In this document: positions 26,171 to 35,189 of the stretch, one piece after another | How positions within the stretch are numbered: the first letter of the stretch is position 1 | Layout: every line of letters begins with the position of its first letter | Assembly: GCF_000233455.1 (NCBI RefSeq) | Contig: NZ_JH376428.1 | Span: 1 to 64,000, forward strand | Direction of reading: 5' to 3' | DNA: 64,000 nt | Source of the DNA: [Clostridium] citroniae WAL-17108 | Lineage (GTDB): Bacteria > Bacillota > Clostridia > Lachnospirales > Lachnospiraceae | Notes under the pieces: model-generated | Databases searched by the model: none | What the model saw: only the letters and a program-made list of their open reading frames with translations | What the model was told of the DNA's origin: nothing | Translations under genes and position numbers: made by a program

Positions 26171-28108
26171 ATGAAAATATTAGATGAGAATTATTATGAC
26201 TTAATAATAAATAATGCAATAGCTCCGATTTATGCAAACGATGATACCCTCAGTGGACAAGGGGACACGCGGTTTTGCACCACAGATTTGCGATTCTGCG
26301 GCGTTACTGTCGCTCGGCGTACGTCCAGTACGCCTCGTTCCAGTGCCTTGCAGAATCACAAATCTGAGGCGCAAAACTCCTTCGGACCCCAATCACCGTA
26401 TTTTGGTGGCTGGTAAGGCAACGGATGGAGGCGTACTGGACGTACGCCGACTGACGTTAACGCGGCCAGCCGCCAAAAGACGGCGGTTGGGGCGTGTATC
26501 CCCTTGTCCACTGAGGGTAACATTACTTATATTAATGAACGGCATGCCTTGATCCATCTTCCTGCCGCTGATAATATCTGTTCTCTCGGCACAATGCCAT
26601 ATCACATATTCCCTAGCTTATTTGAAGCTACTTCTCCTATCAGCCTGGGAGCCTCCGGAATTATCTCCATACAGGAGAATCCCCATCTGGATTTACAGGG
26701 CCTGGGGGTACTGGTCGGTATTATTGACACCGGAATTGATTACACCCATCCTGCATTCCGCAATCCTGACAGTACTTCCCGAATCATCTCTATTTGGGAC
26801 CAGACCAATCAAAATGGTACGCCGCCGGAACGATTTACCTTCGGCACGGAATATCAGACCGAGGAGATCAATCATGCTTTATCCTCAGATAACCCTCATT
26901 CTATAGTACCTGTATCTGATCCCACCGGACACGGTACATCCCTTGCCAGTATCATTGCCGGCAGCCCAAACGATACGGTTAACTTTTCCGGTGTCGCACC
27001 AAAATCTGAGTTGGTCATTGTAAAGTTAAAGGAAGCAAAGAAAAATATCAAAGATATATTTTGTGTCCCCAATGATGTTACTTGCTATATGGAATCGGAC
27101 ATCATGCTTGGAGTCAGATATTTATACACTGTTTCACAAGCCCTGAGGCGCCCTATTGTTATATGCCTTGCATTGGGCAGCAATCAAGGAGGGCATGACG
27201 GAAACGGTGCTCTCAGCAGCTATTTGGATTATCTTTCCCAGCTCCCATGGATAGGAATATCCATATCGGCCGGAAATGAAGGCGTAGCGGGAAGACATTA
27301 TTTTCATACCACAATGACAGCGCCATTCCAAAATGATTTTGAGCTGTTGGTTGGAGATGGCGATCATGAATTTTCATTTGAGATATGGTCCTCCTATTCA
27401 AGATTATCCGTGGAGATTTTTGCACCCAATCGTGAAACCACACAGCAGGTCTTCCCTTCCCTGTTTGACTGCAGAAGATTTCAGTTTATTTTTCATGATT
27501 GCATTTTATGGGTCAATAATATGATGTTTGAGCAGGATACAGGGGACCAATTAATCCTTGTCCGTTTTCATAACGCGCTTCCCGGTACATGGACGATCCG
27601 AATACGCAATTTAGAAAATGAGGCATTTACTTTCCATGCCTGGCTGCCAACCGAATCGATTCTGTCGGATAACACATATTTTATACGGTCGGATCCCGAT
27701 ACAACCATCACTTCTCCAGGCAACAGCTACCATCCGCTGACAGTGACCGCCTACAATCAGCTTGATAACCGGATAATCCAAGAGTCAGGAAGAGGATTTA
27801 CCCGAAACGGACACATAAAACCGGATCTGGCAGCACCAGGTTATCAGATTCCCTGCGCCTTGCCCCAAAGCCGTTACGGTAATGCCTCCGGCAGCGGAGC
27901 TGCTGCCGCTTTTGCCGGCGGAGCCATCGCGATCATTTTAGAATGGTGTGTTTCCCGTGGGAACTATACCTCGATTACAGGAAATGATATCAGCAGGCTA
28001 TTAACACGGGGAGCGAGACATGATCCGGAAATTTTATTTCCTAATAACATTTGGGGATATGGAGAACTGGATGTTAACAGAGTCTTTGAACAATTCGCCT
28101 CACTATAG
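26171..28108 (+). pseudogene. Csp-type subtilase (S8) gene split by a MITE; catalytic Ser replaced by Gly
   Basis: Subtilisin-like protein of the clostridial Csp class (germination proteases and pseudoproteases). Codons 1-25 (MKILDENYYDLIINNAIAPI, then YANDD) start at ATG 26171 with agga upstream. A 271-bp element then interrupts the gene, and the frame resumes at NITYINERHALIHLP and runs to 28108. Removing the element and one TA rejoins the frame exactly. The catalytic Asp (IIDTGIDYTHP) and His (GHGTSLASIIAG) are present, but the Ser box reads ASGSGAAAAFAGG where family members have SGTSxAA, so the nucleophile is Gly. It may have been a pseudoprotease before the insertion. Restart from a TTG at 26504 is conceivable. 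Confidence 0.8.
26247..26517. mobile_element. MITE-like element, copy 2 (271 bp, TIRs, TA target duplication)
   Basis: Starts ccctcagtggacaagggg and ends cccttgtccactgaggg, giving terminal inverted repeats of about 20 bases, with TA on each side (26245-26246, 26518-26519). TA duplication points to an IS630/Tc1-mariner-type transposase acting in trans. Inside are nested hairpins: cagatttgcgattctgc with gcagaatcacaaatctg, ggcgtac-gtcca-gtacgcc, and a second inverted copy of that unit around 26432-26451. No coding capacity. A deleted relative lies at 20922-21064. Confidence 0.8.
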
Positions 28109-28240
28109 CATGTATATTCTGTTCTTATAATGGCTTTATACGTCTAACCCGCGGGGACAGGCCCCTCCATATTCCTGCTTCTTCATTCCCCATATACAGA
28201 CCATCCGGCTGCCGGTACATTTAACAAACCCATTCATCAC

Positions 28241-28270
28241 AAAAAAGCCGCCAGCAATATCGCTGACAGC
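28241..28270 (-). terminator. Terminator of the tRNA-Ser gene
   Basis: Stem GCTGTCAGC/GCTGGCGGC (two G-U pairs), loop GATATT, then six T on the minus strand. It lies 9 bases beyond the tRNA 3' end. Confidence 0.75.
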
Positions 28271-28278
28271 CTATGAAA

Positions 28279-28367
28279 CGGAGGAGGAGGGATTTGAACC
28301 CTCGCGCCGGTGCTACCGACCTACTGGTGTTCGAAGCCAGACCCTTCAGCCGCTTGGGTACTCCTCC
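28279..28367 (-). tRNA. tRNA-Ser (anticodon CGA)
   Basis: 89 nt on the minus strand. Acceptor stem GGAGGAG/CTCCTCC with discriminator G, D-arm CCC ... GGG with GCGGC loop, anticodon loop TTCGAAC (anticodon CGA, reading UCG), a long variable arm (GGTCGGTAGCACCGGC), and T-arm GAGGG-TTCAAAT-CCCTC. The long variable arm and G73 fit serine. The last anticodon-stem pair is a C-A mismatch. CCA is not encoded. A terminator follows at once. Confidence 0.9.
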
Positions 28368-28500
28368 AAGAAAATACCAACTACTGCATTATACACTAAA
28401 TTTTGTGTTTTGTGTAGTAGTTGGCATTAATTTTTTTACTTTCAATTCTGTTGTCTTATATCCATGCTGTCAAATCTTAGCCAGATACCGCTGCCAAGCC

Positions 28501-29310
28501 TTAATTAGCAGCTGCAGCTGCCGTCATATCCGTATACTCGGCAACATTGGGAACAGGAACATCCACAGGCTGGCCCGGATCTGCGATTCCCACATCTCCG
28601 TCCAGATTTACGGTAACGGTCTGGCCTTCCATGGTCATATCCATATCCATCTTAAGACGCATCTTGATCATGTCACCGTTTGGATTTACAACATATTCAC
28701 CTCTCATGTTGCGAAGGTTCATGCCGGTTCCATCCATCATGCCGGTGAGGCCCGTAGAACTTAAAACAGTCTGAAGGTACTCATTCATCTTAGTATCATC
28801 AATGGTAAAACCGATCACCTTATTCTCACCTTCATCCCACAGGTTCAGGTCCCGCATAATGTCTGTGGAAACATCAAAGGCATTGGCGGATGCCATGGAC
28901 TGCTCCATCATGTCGGCCATTGCCATGGGGTACTTGACTTTCTGACCCAGCATATCCATGTAGCAGTATCCGTCCAGATAATACATGGAAAACGTAATCT
29001 GCTCATTGTCCGGTCCCGTCATACGGCTGTAAGCCATATAACGCATCTGGCCGGGGTCTGTGAGATGGTTCATCTTTATGTTCATCTCAAGCCGCATGTC
29101 CATGGGGGACAGGCCTTCATTCTGCAGCATGGTGCCGCCCACTTTTATCTTAAAATCATAGTAGGCATTCATGTCCGTAATGGATCTGCTCTTCTCCTGT
29201 ACCTGGTTATACAGCGCCAAAGCTTCCTCTGTCTGTCCGGCATATGCGGTCATGGGGCACAGCAGGGCGGCTCCAAGGGCGATAGCCAGCAGGCGTTTCA
29301 TAAGTTTCAT
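28501..29310 (-). CDS. Secreted protein, DUF6612-like
   Basis: A 269-residue exported protein. The signal peptide is MKLMKRLLAIALGAALLCPM followed by TAYAG, with cleavage probably after AYA. The mature part is Met- and Asp-rich with many beta-strand-like alternations (FKIKVGGTMLQ, RLEMNIKMN, GDMIKMRLKMDMDMTMEGQT), resembling the DUF6612/LolA-like lipoprotein fold; no lipobox Cys is present. Function unknown. It ends with a run of Ala (AAAAAN). Purine-rich aaggaggg precedes the start. It stands alone between tRNA-Ser and the amidase. Confidence 0.65.
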   Translation of the reverse strand: MKLMKRLLAIALGAALLCPMTAYAGQTEEALALYNQVQEKSRSITDMNAYYDFKIKVGGTMLQNEGLSPMDMRLEMNIKMNHLTDPGQMRYMAYSRMTGPDNEQITFSMYYLDGYCYMDMLGQKVKYPMAMADMMEQSMASANAFDVSTDIMRDLNLWDEGENKVIGFTIDDTKMNEYLQTVLSSTGLTGMMDGTGMNLRNMRGEYVVNPNGDMIKMRLKMDMDMTMEGQTVTVNLDGDVGIADPGQPVDVPVPNVAEYTDMTAAAAAN

Positions 29311-29417
29311 AAAAAGTCCCTCCTTGTTTTGACAAAAATCAAACTGTTATGCTTATTGTAAAACAGTTTTCAGTTTTTGTCTATCTCAAGAAGGGTACTG
29401 TAAGAAAATGTTAATAA

Positions 29418-30761
29418 TCACCGGCCAAAATATTGGTTGATCCCTGCCAGAAGGCCGTCAGCCAATGTATTCAGAGTTGCCTGGGAGTGGTCTGATGCCT
29501 TGTCACCCAACTCTATGTCCACGGAAGGTATGGTGGAAAAGGAGGTCTGGGTCAGGTCCATGGCCATGGCTCCATTGGAGAATATCTTTACCCCAACGCC
29601 TTTCAGGCCTGCCACCAGACTCTCTCCAAGAGCATTGTGGGACTGCCAGTGGCTTCTCACCGGCTCCATGTTCCGGTAGGAATCCACATTGGGCACACTC
29701 ATATAAAACGCCCCCTTGTTGTTGGTGGTGGAATCCCAGTGGAGCGCAATATGGCAGTCGCTGGTATTGTTGGCGATCACTGTCCTGGCTATATTATCCA
29801 ACTGCACATCATCACTTTCCCTTATCATCAGCACATCATACCCGGATGCCAGAAGTTTATCCTTTAGGATCTTTGCCATGGCAAGGGTCACCTTACTCTC
29901 CGCCGTACCGTCCGCAAATGTCATCCCGCCTGAAACAGCCACGGCCGAGGTTGCGCCCGCGCCGGTTGTGCCCCCGGTGACCTTGGGCGTACCATCCGGA
30001 TGGCACAGGGTCTTCACCGAAGAACCGCCTTTTGTGCCGTGTCCCGCATTGACGCAGACCGTGATATTTTTCCTGCCGGATGCATCCGAACGGTAAAGCA
30101 CGGCAGAACCGGAGTTGATCTTTGAAAAATCAGCATACTTCCAGGAAGGGTTCAGGGTAACCTCCCCGCTGTCCGCGCATGATGCCCCGGACACCCCGGC
30201 TGCCCCACTTGTCTCTACAACATCGGTGGTCACATAAGCGGATGAGAGATAGCAGGATGTACCGTTGTAATCGATCCTGGTCCACTCGCTGCTCTTACCC
30301 GTGCGTTTCAGTTTTGTCCCATGGCTTGCATAGGTGACTATGTTGGAATCGCTTCCCGTGTCACAGGATGACCGGATACGCACACTGCCTCCGTCAGAGG
30401 TCTTTACATAAACCGAATCGTCCACACTCTCAAATACCGGCAAGGACGCTGTGGTCAGCTCTGTCTCCAGACGGGTGGTTTCCGCAGTGGCGCTGATCCG
30501 GATGTCTCCCTGGCTTTGATCATCCCGGCCCTGGTTATCCCGGCCCTGATCATCCTTGCCATTCTGGCCTTCAGAAGCAGAACCGCCTTTTCCTCCCAGA
30601 CCATCCATGGCCGCCTCTGCCTGGGATACCTCTGCCTGGGACTTAAGTTCCTCACTGGTGGCATACTGGCTGCAGCCCGCAGCTCCAAGGCTGCAGGCCA
30701 GTATTCCTGCCAGCACAAAAGAAACCTTTGATCCCTGTCTTTCCCACGCCTTCATTTTCAT
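29418..30761 (-). CDS. Amidase_3 N-acetylmuramoyl-L-alanine amidase with SH3 domain, lipoprotein-like
   Basis: Cell-wall amidase of 447 residues. ATG 30761 is chosen because ggaggt lies upstream and the ATG overlaps the mnmA stop (ATGA); the frame is open to 30986 but that part is mnmA in another frame. N-terminus: SFVLAGILACSLGAAGC, a possible lipoprotein signal. Then a Gln/Asp/Gly-rich linker with GRDNQGRDDQ repeats, an SH3-like domain (VYVKTSDGGSVRIRSS to SSAYVTTD), and an Amidase_3 domain with zinc residues in CVNAGHG, TAESKVTLAMA and HIALHWDS and the catalytic Glu in DIELGDKASDHS. Confidence 0.85.
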   Translation of the reverse strand: MKMKAWERQGSKVSFVLAGILACSLGAAGCSQYATSEELKSQAEVSQAEAAMDGLGGKGGSASEGQNGKDDQGRDNQGRDDQSQGDIRISATAETTRLETELTTASLPVFESVDDSVYVKTSDGGSVRIRSSCDTGSDSNIVTYASHGTKLKRTGKSSEWTRIDYNGTSCYLSSAYVTTDVVETSGAAGVSGASCADSGEVTLNPSWKYADFSKINSGSAVLYRSDASGRKNITVCVNAGHGTKGGSSVKTLCHPDGTPKVTGGTTGAGATSAVAVSGGMTFADGTAESKVTLAMAKILKDKLLASGYDVLMIRESDDVQLDNIARTVIANNTSDCHIALHWDSTTNNKGAFYMSVPNVDSYRNMEPVRSHWQSHNALGESLVAGLKGVGVKIFSNGAMAMDLTQTSFSTIPSVDIELGDKASDHSQATLNTLADGLLAGINQYFGR

Positions 30762-31834
30762 ACAATAGTACCTCCGCCTGCCACATAATCCCCCTGGTAG
30801 AACACAACGGCCTGGCCCGGCGTAGCCGCCCGTACCGGCTCGTGGAACACGCACTCCACCAGGTCCGGACCAATCTCCCGTATGGTGCAGGGCGCGCCCC
30901 TGTGGCTGTATCTGATCTTGGCAATGACCTCCATCGCCTGTCCATGAAGGCCGTCCACCGCCATCCAGTTCAACTTGCTGCAGCAAAGGACATTTGTAAA
31001 TACATCCTTGCCCTCTCCGATCACCACCTCATTGGTCTCGGGACGTATCTCTACCACAAACACGGGACGCCCCATTGAAAGGTTCAGGCCCTTGCGCTGG
31101 CCAATGGTATAATGGGAGATTCCTTCGTGCCTGCCCAGGACATTTCCCTGCAGATCCACAAAATTGCCCTTTGGCATCTGCTTTCCTGTGTACTCTTCAA
31201 TAAAATTGGCATAATCATGGTCCGGTATAAAACAGATCTCCTGGCTGTCAGGCTTATGGGCCACCTGAAGTCCGATGTCCTGGGCCATCCTGCGTATCTC
31301 ATCCTTACAAAAGCTGCCCACAGGCATCAGGGTATGGGCCAGCTGATCCTGGGTCAGGTTGTAAAGGGCATAGGTCTGGTCCTTCTCCACTGTAACCGAG
31401 GTTTTGAGGGCATATCTGCCGTTTGGCAGCTGCTCGATCTGTGCATAATGGCCGGTGGCAATATAATCCGCCCCGATCGCCATGCTGCGCCTTAAAAGGG
31501 ACTCCCACTTCACATAGCGGTTGCAGGCAATACAGGGGTTAGGTGTTTTCCCCTCCACATACTCGCCCACAAAATAGTCCATTACGTTTTTCCGGAACTC
31601 TTCCCTGAAATTCATGACATAATAAGGGATACCGAGATCCATGGCAACCCTGCGGGCATCATCCACGGCGCTTAAGCCGCAGCATCCCCCTTCTGCCTCC
31701 TGGACATCCGTATCCTCATCCTGCCATATCTGCATGGTGACGCCGATAACGTCATAACCCTGCTGCTTTAACAGCCAGGCAGCCACGGAGGAGTCAACTC
31801 CTCCTGACATGCCTACTACAACTTTCCTGCTCAA
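30758..31834 (-). CDS. mnmA: tRNA 2-thiouridylase MnmA
   Basis: Puts sulfur on U34 of Lys, Glu and Gln tRNAs. Length 358 is normal. PP-loop GMSGGVDSS (8-16) binds ATP; the catalytic cysteines are Cys104 in NPCIACNRYVKW and Cys201 in SQEICFI. GHYAQI and GQRKGL also match. It overlaps nifU by four bases upstream and the amidase gene by four bases downstream (ATGA), so nifS-nifU-mnmA-amidase form one operon. The desulfurase next door is the obvious sulfur donor. Confidence 0.95.
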   Translation of the reverse strand: MSRKVVVGMSGGVDSSVAAWLLKQQGYDVIGVTMQIWQDEDTDVQEAEGGCCGLSAVDDARRVAMDLGIPYYVMNFREEFRKNVMDYFVGEYVEGKTPNPCIACNRYVKWESLLRRSMAIGADYIATGHYAQIEQLPNGRYALKTSVTVEKDQTYALYNLTQDQLAHTLMPVGSFCKDEIRRMAQDIGLQVAHKPDSQEICFIPDHDYANFIEEYTGKQMPKGNFVDLQGNVLGRHEGISHYTIGQRKGLNLSMGRPVFVVEIRPETNEVVIGEGKDVFTNVLCCSKLNWMAVDGLHGQAMEVIAKIRYSHRGAPCTIREIGPDLVECVFHEPVRAATPGQAVVFYQGDYVAGGGTIV

Positions 31835-32268
31835 TAGTCTTCTTCCTCTTCCTCTTCTTCGATATTATCCTTGGGTTTTTCCAACCCTTCAATGGTAATA
31901 CCCTGTTTCTGTGCATAATCCCAGAGGGCGGCGTGAATGGCTTCCTCTGCTAACAATGAACAGTGTACCTTAACCGGGGGCAATCCGTCAAGAGCTTCCA
32001 TGACAGCTTTGTTGGTGATTTTCATGGCCTCCTGGACGGATTTTCCTTTTACCAGTTCGGTAGCCATGCTGCTGGTAGCCACGGCCGCGCCGCAGCCAAA
32101 GGTTTTAAACTTCACATCCCTTATGATCTGGTTATCGTCAATATCCAGATAGATCCTCATGATATCGCCGCATTTGGGATTTCCCACGGTTCCCAGGCCG
32201 CTGGGGTTCTCTATTTCACCCACATTTCTTGGGTGCTCAAAATGGTCCATTACTTTCTCGGTGTACAT
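31831..32268 (-). CDS. nifU: Fe-S cluster scaffold protein, NifU/IscU type
   Basis: Single-domain U-type scaffold of 145 residues on which Fe-S clusters are built. Conserved cysteines: Cys33 in GNPKCGD (with Asp35), Cys59 in FGCGAAVATSS and Cys103 in VHCSLLAEEAI. The C-terminus is an acidic tail (EEEEEEEDY). It follows nifS by 46 bases and overlaps mnmA. It lacks the ferredoxin and Nfu domains of nitrogen-fixation NifU, so it serves housekeeping clusters. Confidence 0.93.
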   Translation of the reverse strand: MYTEKVMDHFEHPRNVGEIENPSGLGTVGNPKCGDIMRIYLDIDDNQIIRDVKFKTFGCGAAVATSSMATELVKGKSVQEAMKITNKAVMEALDGLPPVKVHCSLLAEEAIHAALWDYAQKQGITIEGLEKPKDNIEEEEEEEDY

Positions 32269-32314
32269 CTATATTCCTCCTGGTCATGGGCGCCAAACAA
32301 CAGGCGCTCCGCTT

Positions 32315-33499
32315 TTACTGTTTGTTGTGCTTCATATAATCTTCGTATAACGGTGACATGCTGCGCAGGTAAGCCACCACTTCCTTGATCTGCTCTACCA
32401 CGTAGTCTATCTCTTCCCTGGTGTTCTCCTCGCTGAGCGTCAGACGCAGGGAACCATGGGCGATCTCATGGGGCAGCCCGATGGCCAGGAGCACATGGGA
32501 TGGGTCCAGGGATCCGGAGGTACAGGCGGAGCCGCTGGAACCGCAGATCCCTGCCATGTCCAGTTTGATGAGAAGGGATTCCCCTTCAATGAACTGGAAA
32601 GCAAAGTTCGCATTGTTGGGAAGGCGGCTGGAACGGGAACCATTGATCCTGGTAAAGGGCACCTCGCTGACCACCCGCTCCATCAGGTAATCACGAAGCT
32701 CCGTCTCTTTCTGTGTGCGCTCTTTCATGTTGGCCATGGCAATCTCCACTGCCTTGCCGTAGCCCACAATGCCGGGAACATTTTCCGTGCCTGCACGGCG
32801 TTTGCGCTCCTGGGCTCCCCCATGGATAAAGGAACGGATCTTAACGCCTGTACGGATATAGAGGAAACCGATCCCCTTTGGCCCGTTCAGCTTATGCCCG
32901 CTGGAGCTGAGCATGTCGATGTTGTAATCATCCACATTGATGGGCACGTGGGCGTAGGCCTGTACCGCGTCTGTGTGGAACAGGATACCGTGTTCTTTTG
33001 CAATTGCGCCGATCTCCTTTATGGGTTCAATGGTTCCGATCTCATTGTTTGCAAACATGACGGAGATCAGGATGGTGTCCGGCCTGATCGCCTTTTTCAG
33101 TTCGTCCAGCTTGACCACGCCGTTCTCATCCACATCCAGATAGGTGACATCGTATCCTCTCTTTTCCAGATACTGGCAGGTGTGAAGGATGGCATGGTGC
33201 TCAATCTTGCTGGTAATGATATGTTTTCCCTTCCCGGCATAGGCTTCCGCGGTTGCAACCAGAGCCCAGTTATCAGACTCGCTGCCTCCTGCCGTGAAAT
33301 ATATTTCATTGGTCTTGGCCCCCAATGACTGAGCAATGGTTTCCCTTGCATGGCTGACTGCTTTTTTGCTGTTGGTGGAAAAATCATATACGGATGATGG
33401 ATTTCCATAAAATTCCGTAAAATATGGAAGCATGGCTTCCACTACCTCCGGCCTCGTCTTGGTGGTGGCCGCATTATCAAGATAAATCAACTGTTTCAT
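32315..33499 (-). CDS. nifS: Cysteine desulfurase, NifS/IscS type
   Basis: PLP enzyme of 394 residues that takes sulfur from cysteine for Fe-S clusters and tRNA thiolation. Seen: YLDNAATTKTRPEV, TAGGSESDNWAL, SKIEHHAILHTC, FHTDAVQA, PLP Lys203 in SSSGHKLNGPKG, and the mobile active-site Cys326 in GSSGSACTSGSLDPSHVL (the longer, group I loop). First gene of the nifS-nifU-mnmA-amidase operon, behind a promoter carrying a perfect inverted repeat. Confidence 0.95.
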   Translation of the reverse strand: MKQLIYLDNAATTKTRPEVVEAMLPYFTEFYGNPSSVYDFSTNSKKAVSHARETIAQSLGAKTNEIYFTAGGSESDNWALVATAEAYAGKGKHIITSKIEHHAILHTCQYLEKRGYDVTYLDVDENGVVKLDELKKAIRPDTILISVMFANNEIGTIEPIKEIGAIAKEHGILFHTDAVQAYAHVPINVDDYNIDMLSSSGHKLNGPKGIGFLYIRTGVKIRSFIHGGAQERKRRAGTENVPGIVGYGKAVEIAMANMKERTQKETELRDYLMERVVSEVPFTRINGSRSSRLPNNANFAFQFIEGESLLIKLDMAGICGSSGSACTSGSLDPSHVLLAIGLPHEIAHGSLRLTLSEENTREEIDYVVEQIKEVVAYLRSMSPLYEDYMKHNKQ

Positions 33500-33554
33500 A
33501 CTAAAAATCCGCCTTTCTGTAGTCCTAAAGTTAAAAGCTTCATCTACGCCTCTT

Positions 33555-33593
33555 ACTATACCATAGTATTCCTACAATTTCAATAGGAATACT
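33555..33593 (-). promoter_or_regulatory. nifS operon promoter with Rrf2/IscR-like operator
   Basis: TTGAAA (33578-33583) and TATAGT (33555-33560), spacer 17. A perfect 10-base inverted repeat, AGTATTCCTA (complement of 33584-33593) and TAGGAATACT (complement of 33565-33574) with a 9-base centre, brackets the -35 box. The layout fits repression by an Rrf2-family (IscR-like) regulator sensing Fe-S status; no such gene is in the window. Confidence 0.6.
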
Positions 33594-33787
33594 TGTATTT
33601 TGTCCAAAGCAAACATGAAGGCTGATACTTTATTATATGTCATCCACGCCCCTCAGTTCACAGGGATCCCCCGCCCTCCAGGCTCTGCCTTTTGCATCCG
33701 GCCCTATTAGAATCATGCACTGCATTGACATTTCCGCCCCTTCGTCATTATAATGGAAGTTAACGATATAGAAAGAAGGAAGATACT

Positions 33788-35188
33788 ATGGGGATGAATG
33801 AAGGGGAAAATGAACGGTACGACATGCTGGTAAACGGGGATATCAGAAAGGTGGTGCCAAGGCTTGCCGTGCCCACCATCATAAGCATGATGGTCAGTTC
33901 CATTTATAATATGGCGGACACATTTTTTGTAAGCCAGCTGGGCACAAGTGCATCGGGAGCAGTGGGGATCATCTTTTCAGCCATGGCCATTATCCAGGCT
34001 CTGTCCTTTACCATCGGCATGGGCACCGGCAACCACATGGCGCGCTGTCTGGGCGCCGGCAGGACAAAGGAAGGTGAGACAGCTGTGTCCGTAGCCTTTT
34101 TTACGGGCATGATACTGGGCACCTGCCTGGGCTTTGTGTGCCTGCTGCACATTGACCAGATCGTCATGCTTTTAGGGGCCACCGAGACCATCAAGCCCTA
34201 TGCGGTGGAGTATGCGCGCTATATCTTTATAGCCACCCCGTTTATGATGTGCTCCTTTATCATGAACAATCTTCTGCGCCTCCAGGGCCTGGCCGCATTT
34301 GCCATGATCGGCATCACCGCGGGAGGGATCCTGAACATTGCCCTGGACCCCCTGTTCATATTCGGCCTGAACCTGGGGACCTCAGGCGCTGCCATTGCCA
34401 CCGGGCTCTCCCAGTTCATAAGCTTCTGCATCCTGCTGGCCCAGTGCAACAGGAGGAAAGGATGCATTCCCATACGGCTCCGGAATTTCCGCCCTTCCCT
34501 TTCCCTGTACGGAAAGATCATCTACGGCGGGATGCCTTCCCTGACCCGCCAGGGCATGGCAAGCATTGCCACCATTGTCCTTAACACCACGGCCCATCCC
34601 TTTGGGGACGCTGCCATTGCCGCCATGGCCATTGTAAACCGCCTGGTCTATTTCATCAATTCAGCCGTGATCGGGTTTGGCCAGGGCTTCCAGCCCGTAT
34701 GCGCTTTTTCCTATGGGGCAAAAAAATATGCCCGGGTCCGCCAGGCATATATATTCTGTGTTAAATTTACCACCTGTATCCTGATCGTGATCTGCGCCGG
34801 AGTCTTTCTTATCTCGGGACATGTCATCAGCCTGTTCCGCAGGGATGACCCGGCGGTCATTGCCATCGGCACCCTGGCCCTGCGGCTTCAGCTCATCACC
34901 ATGTGGTTCAATGGGTTCCTCACCATGAGCAACATGATGTCCCAGTCCATTGGATACGGTTTCAGAGCCACCCTGCTGTCCATTTCCCGGCAGGGGCTCT
35001 TCCTTATACCGATCCTACTGCTGGCCGCCCATTTCCTTGGACTTCTGGGAATCCAGGCCGCCCAGCCCATTGCCGATGTATGTACCCTGGTACTCACGGC
35101 CTTTATTATACACGGGATCTTTAAGAGTTTTCCCCAGGAGCCCCAGGAAGTCCGCGATATTCAGGGCTTCCAGGGCGTCCGGTCCTGA
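33788..35188 (+). CDS. MATE-family efflux transporter
   Basis: A 466-residue multidrug/toxin exporter with 12 predicted helices in two similar halves. The first half begins VPRLAVPTIISMMVSSIYNM, then ADTFFVSQLGTSASGAVGI; the second repeats the pattern at GMPSLTRQGMASIATIVLNT. The strongly conserved NRLVYFINSAVIGFGQGFQP corresponds to the second-half signature. ATG 33788 follows gaaggaag. It converges on the TRAP genes with 1 base between stops. Substrate unknown. Confidence 0.88.
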   Translation: MGMNEGENERYDMLVNGDIRKVVPRLAVPTIISMMVSSIYNMADTFFVSQLGTSASGAVGIIFSAMAIIQALSFTIGMGTGNHMARCLGAGRTKEGETAVSVAFFTGMILGTCLGFVCLLHIDQIVMLLGATETIKPYAVEYARYIFIATPFMMCSFIMNNLLRLQGLAAFAMIGITAGGILNIALDPLFIFGLNLGTSGAAIATGLSQFISFCILLAQCNRRKGCIPIRLRNFRPSLSLYGKIIYGGMPSLTRQGMASIATIVLNTTAHPFGDAAIAAMAIVNRLVYFINSAVIGFGQGFQPVCAFSYGAKKYARVRQAYIFCVKFTTCILIVICAGVFLISGHVISLFRRDDPAVIAIGTLALRLQLITMWFNGFLTMSNMMSQSIGYGFRATLLSISRQGLFLIPILLLAAHFLGLLGIQAAQPIADVCTLVLTAFIIHGIFKSFPQEPQEVRDIQGFQGVRS

Positions 35189-35189
35189 C

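Noticed and set aside
30762..30986. N-terminal extension of the SH3/amidase frame
   Set aside because: It reads mnmA in another frame; the ATGA overlap and ggaggt site fix the start at 30761.
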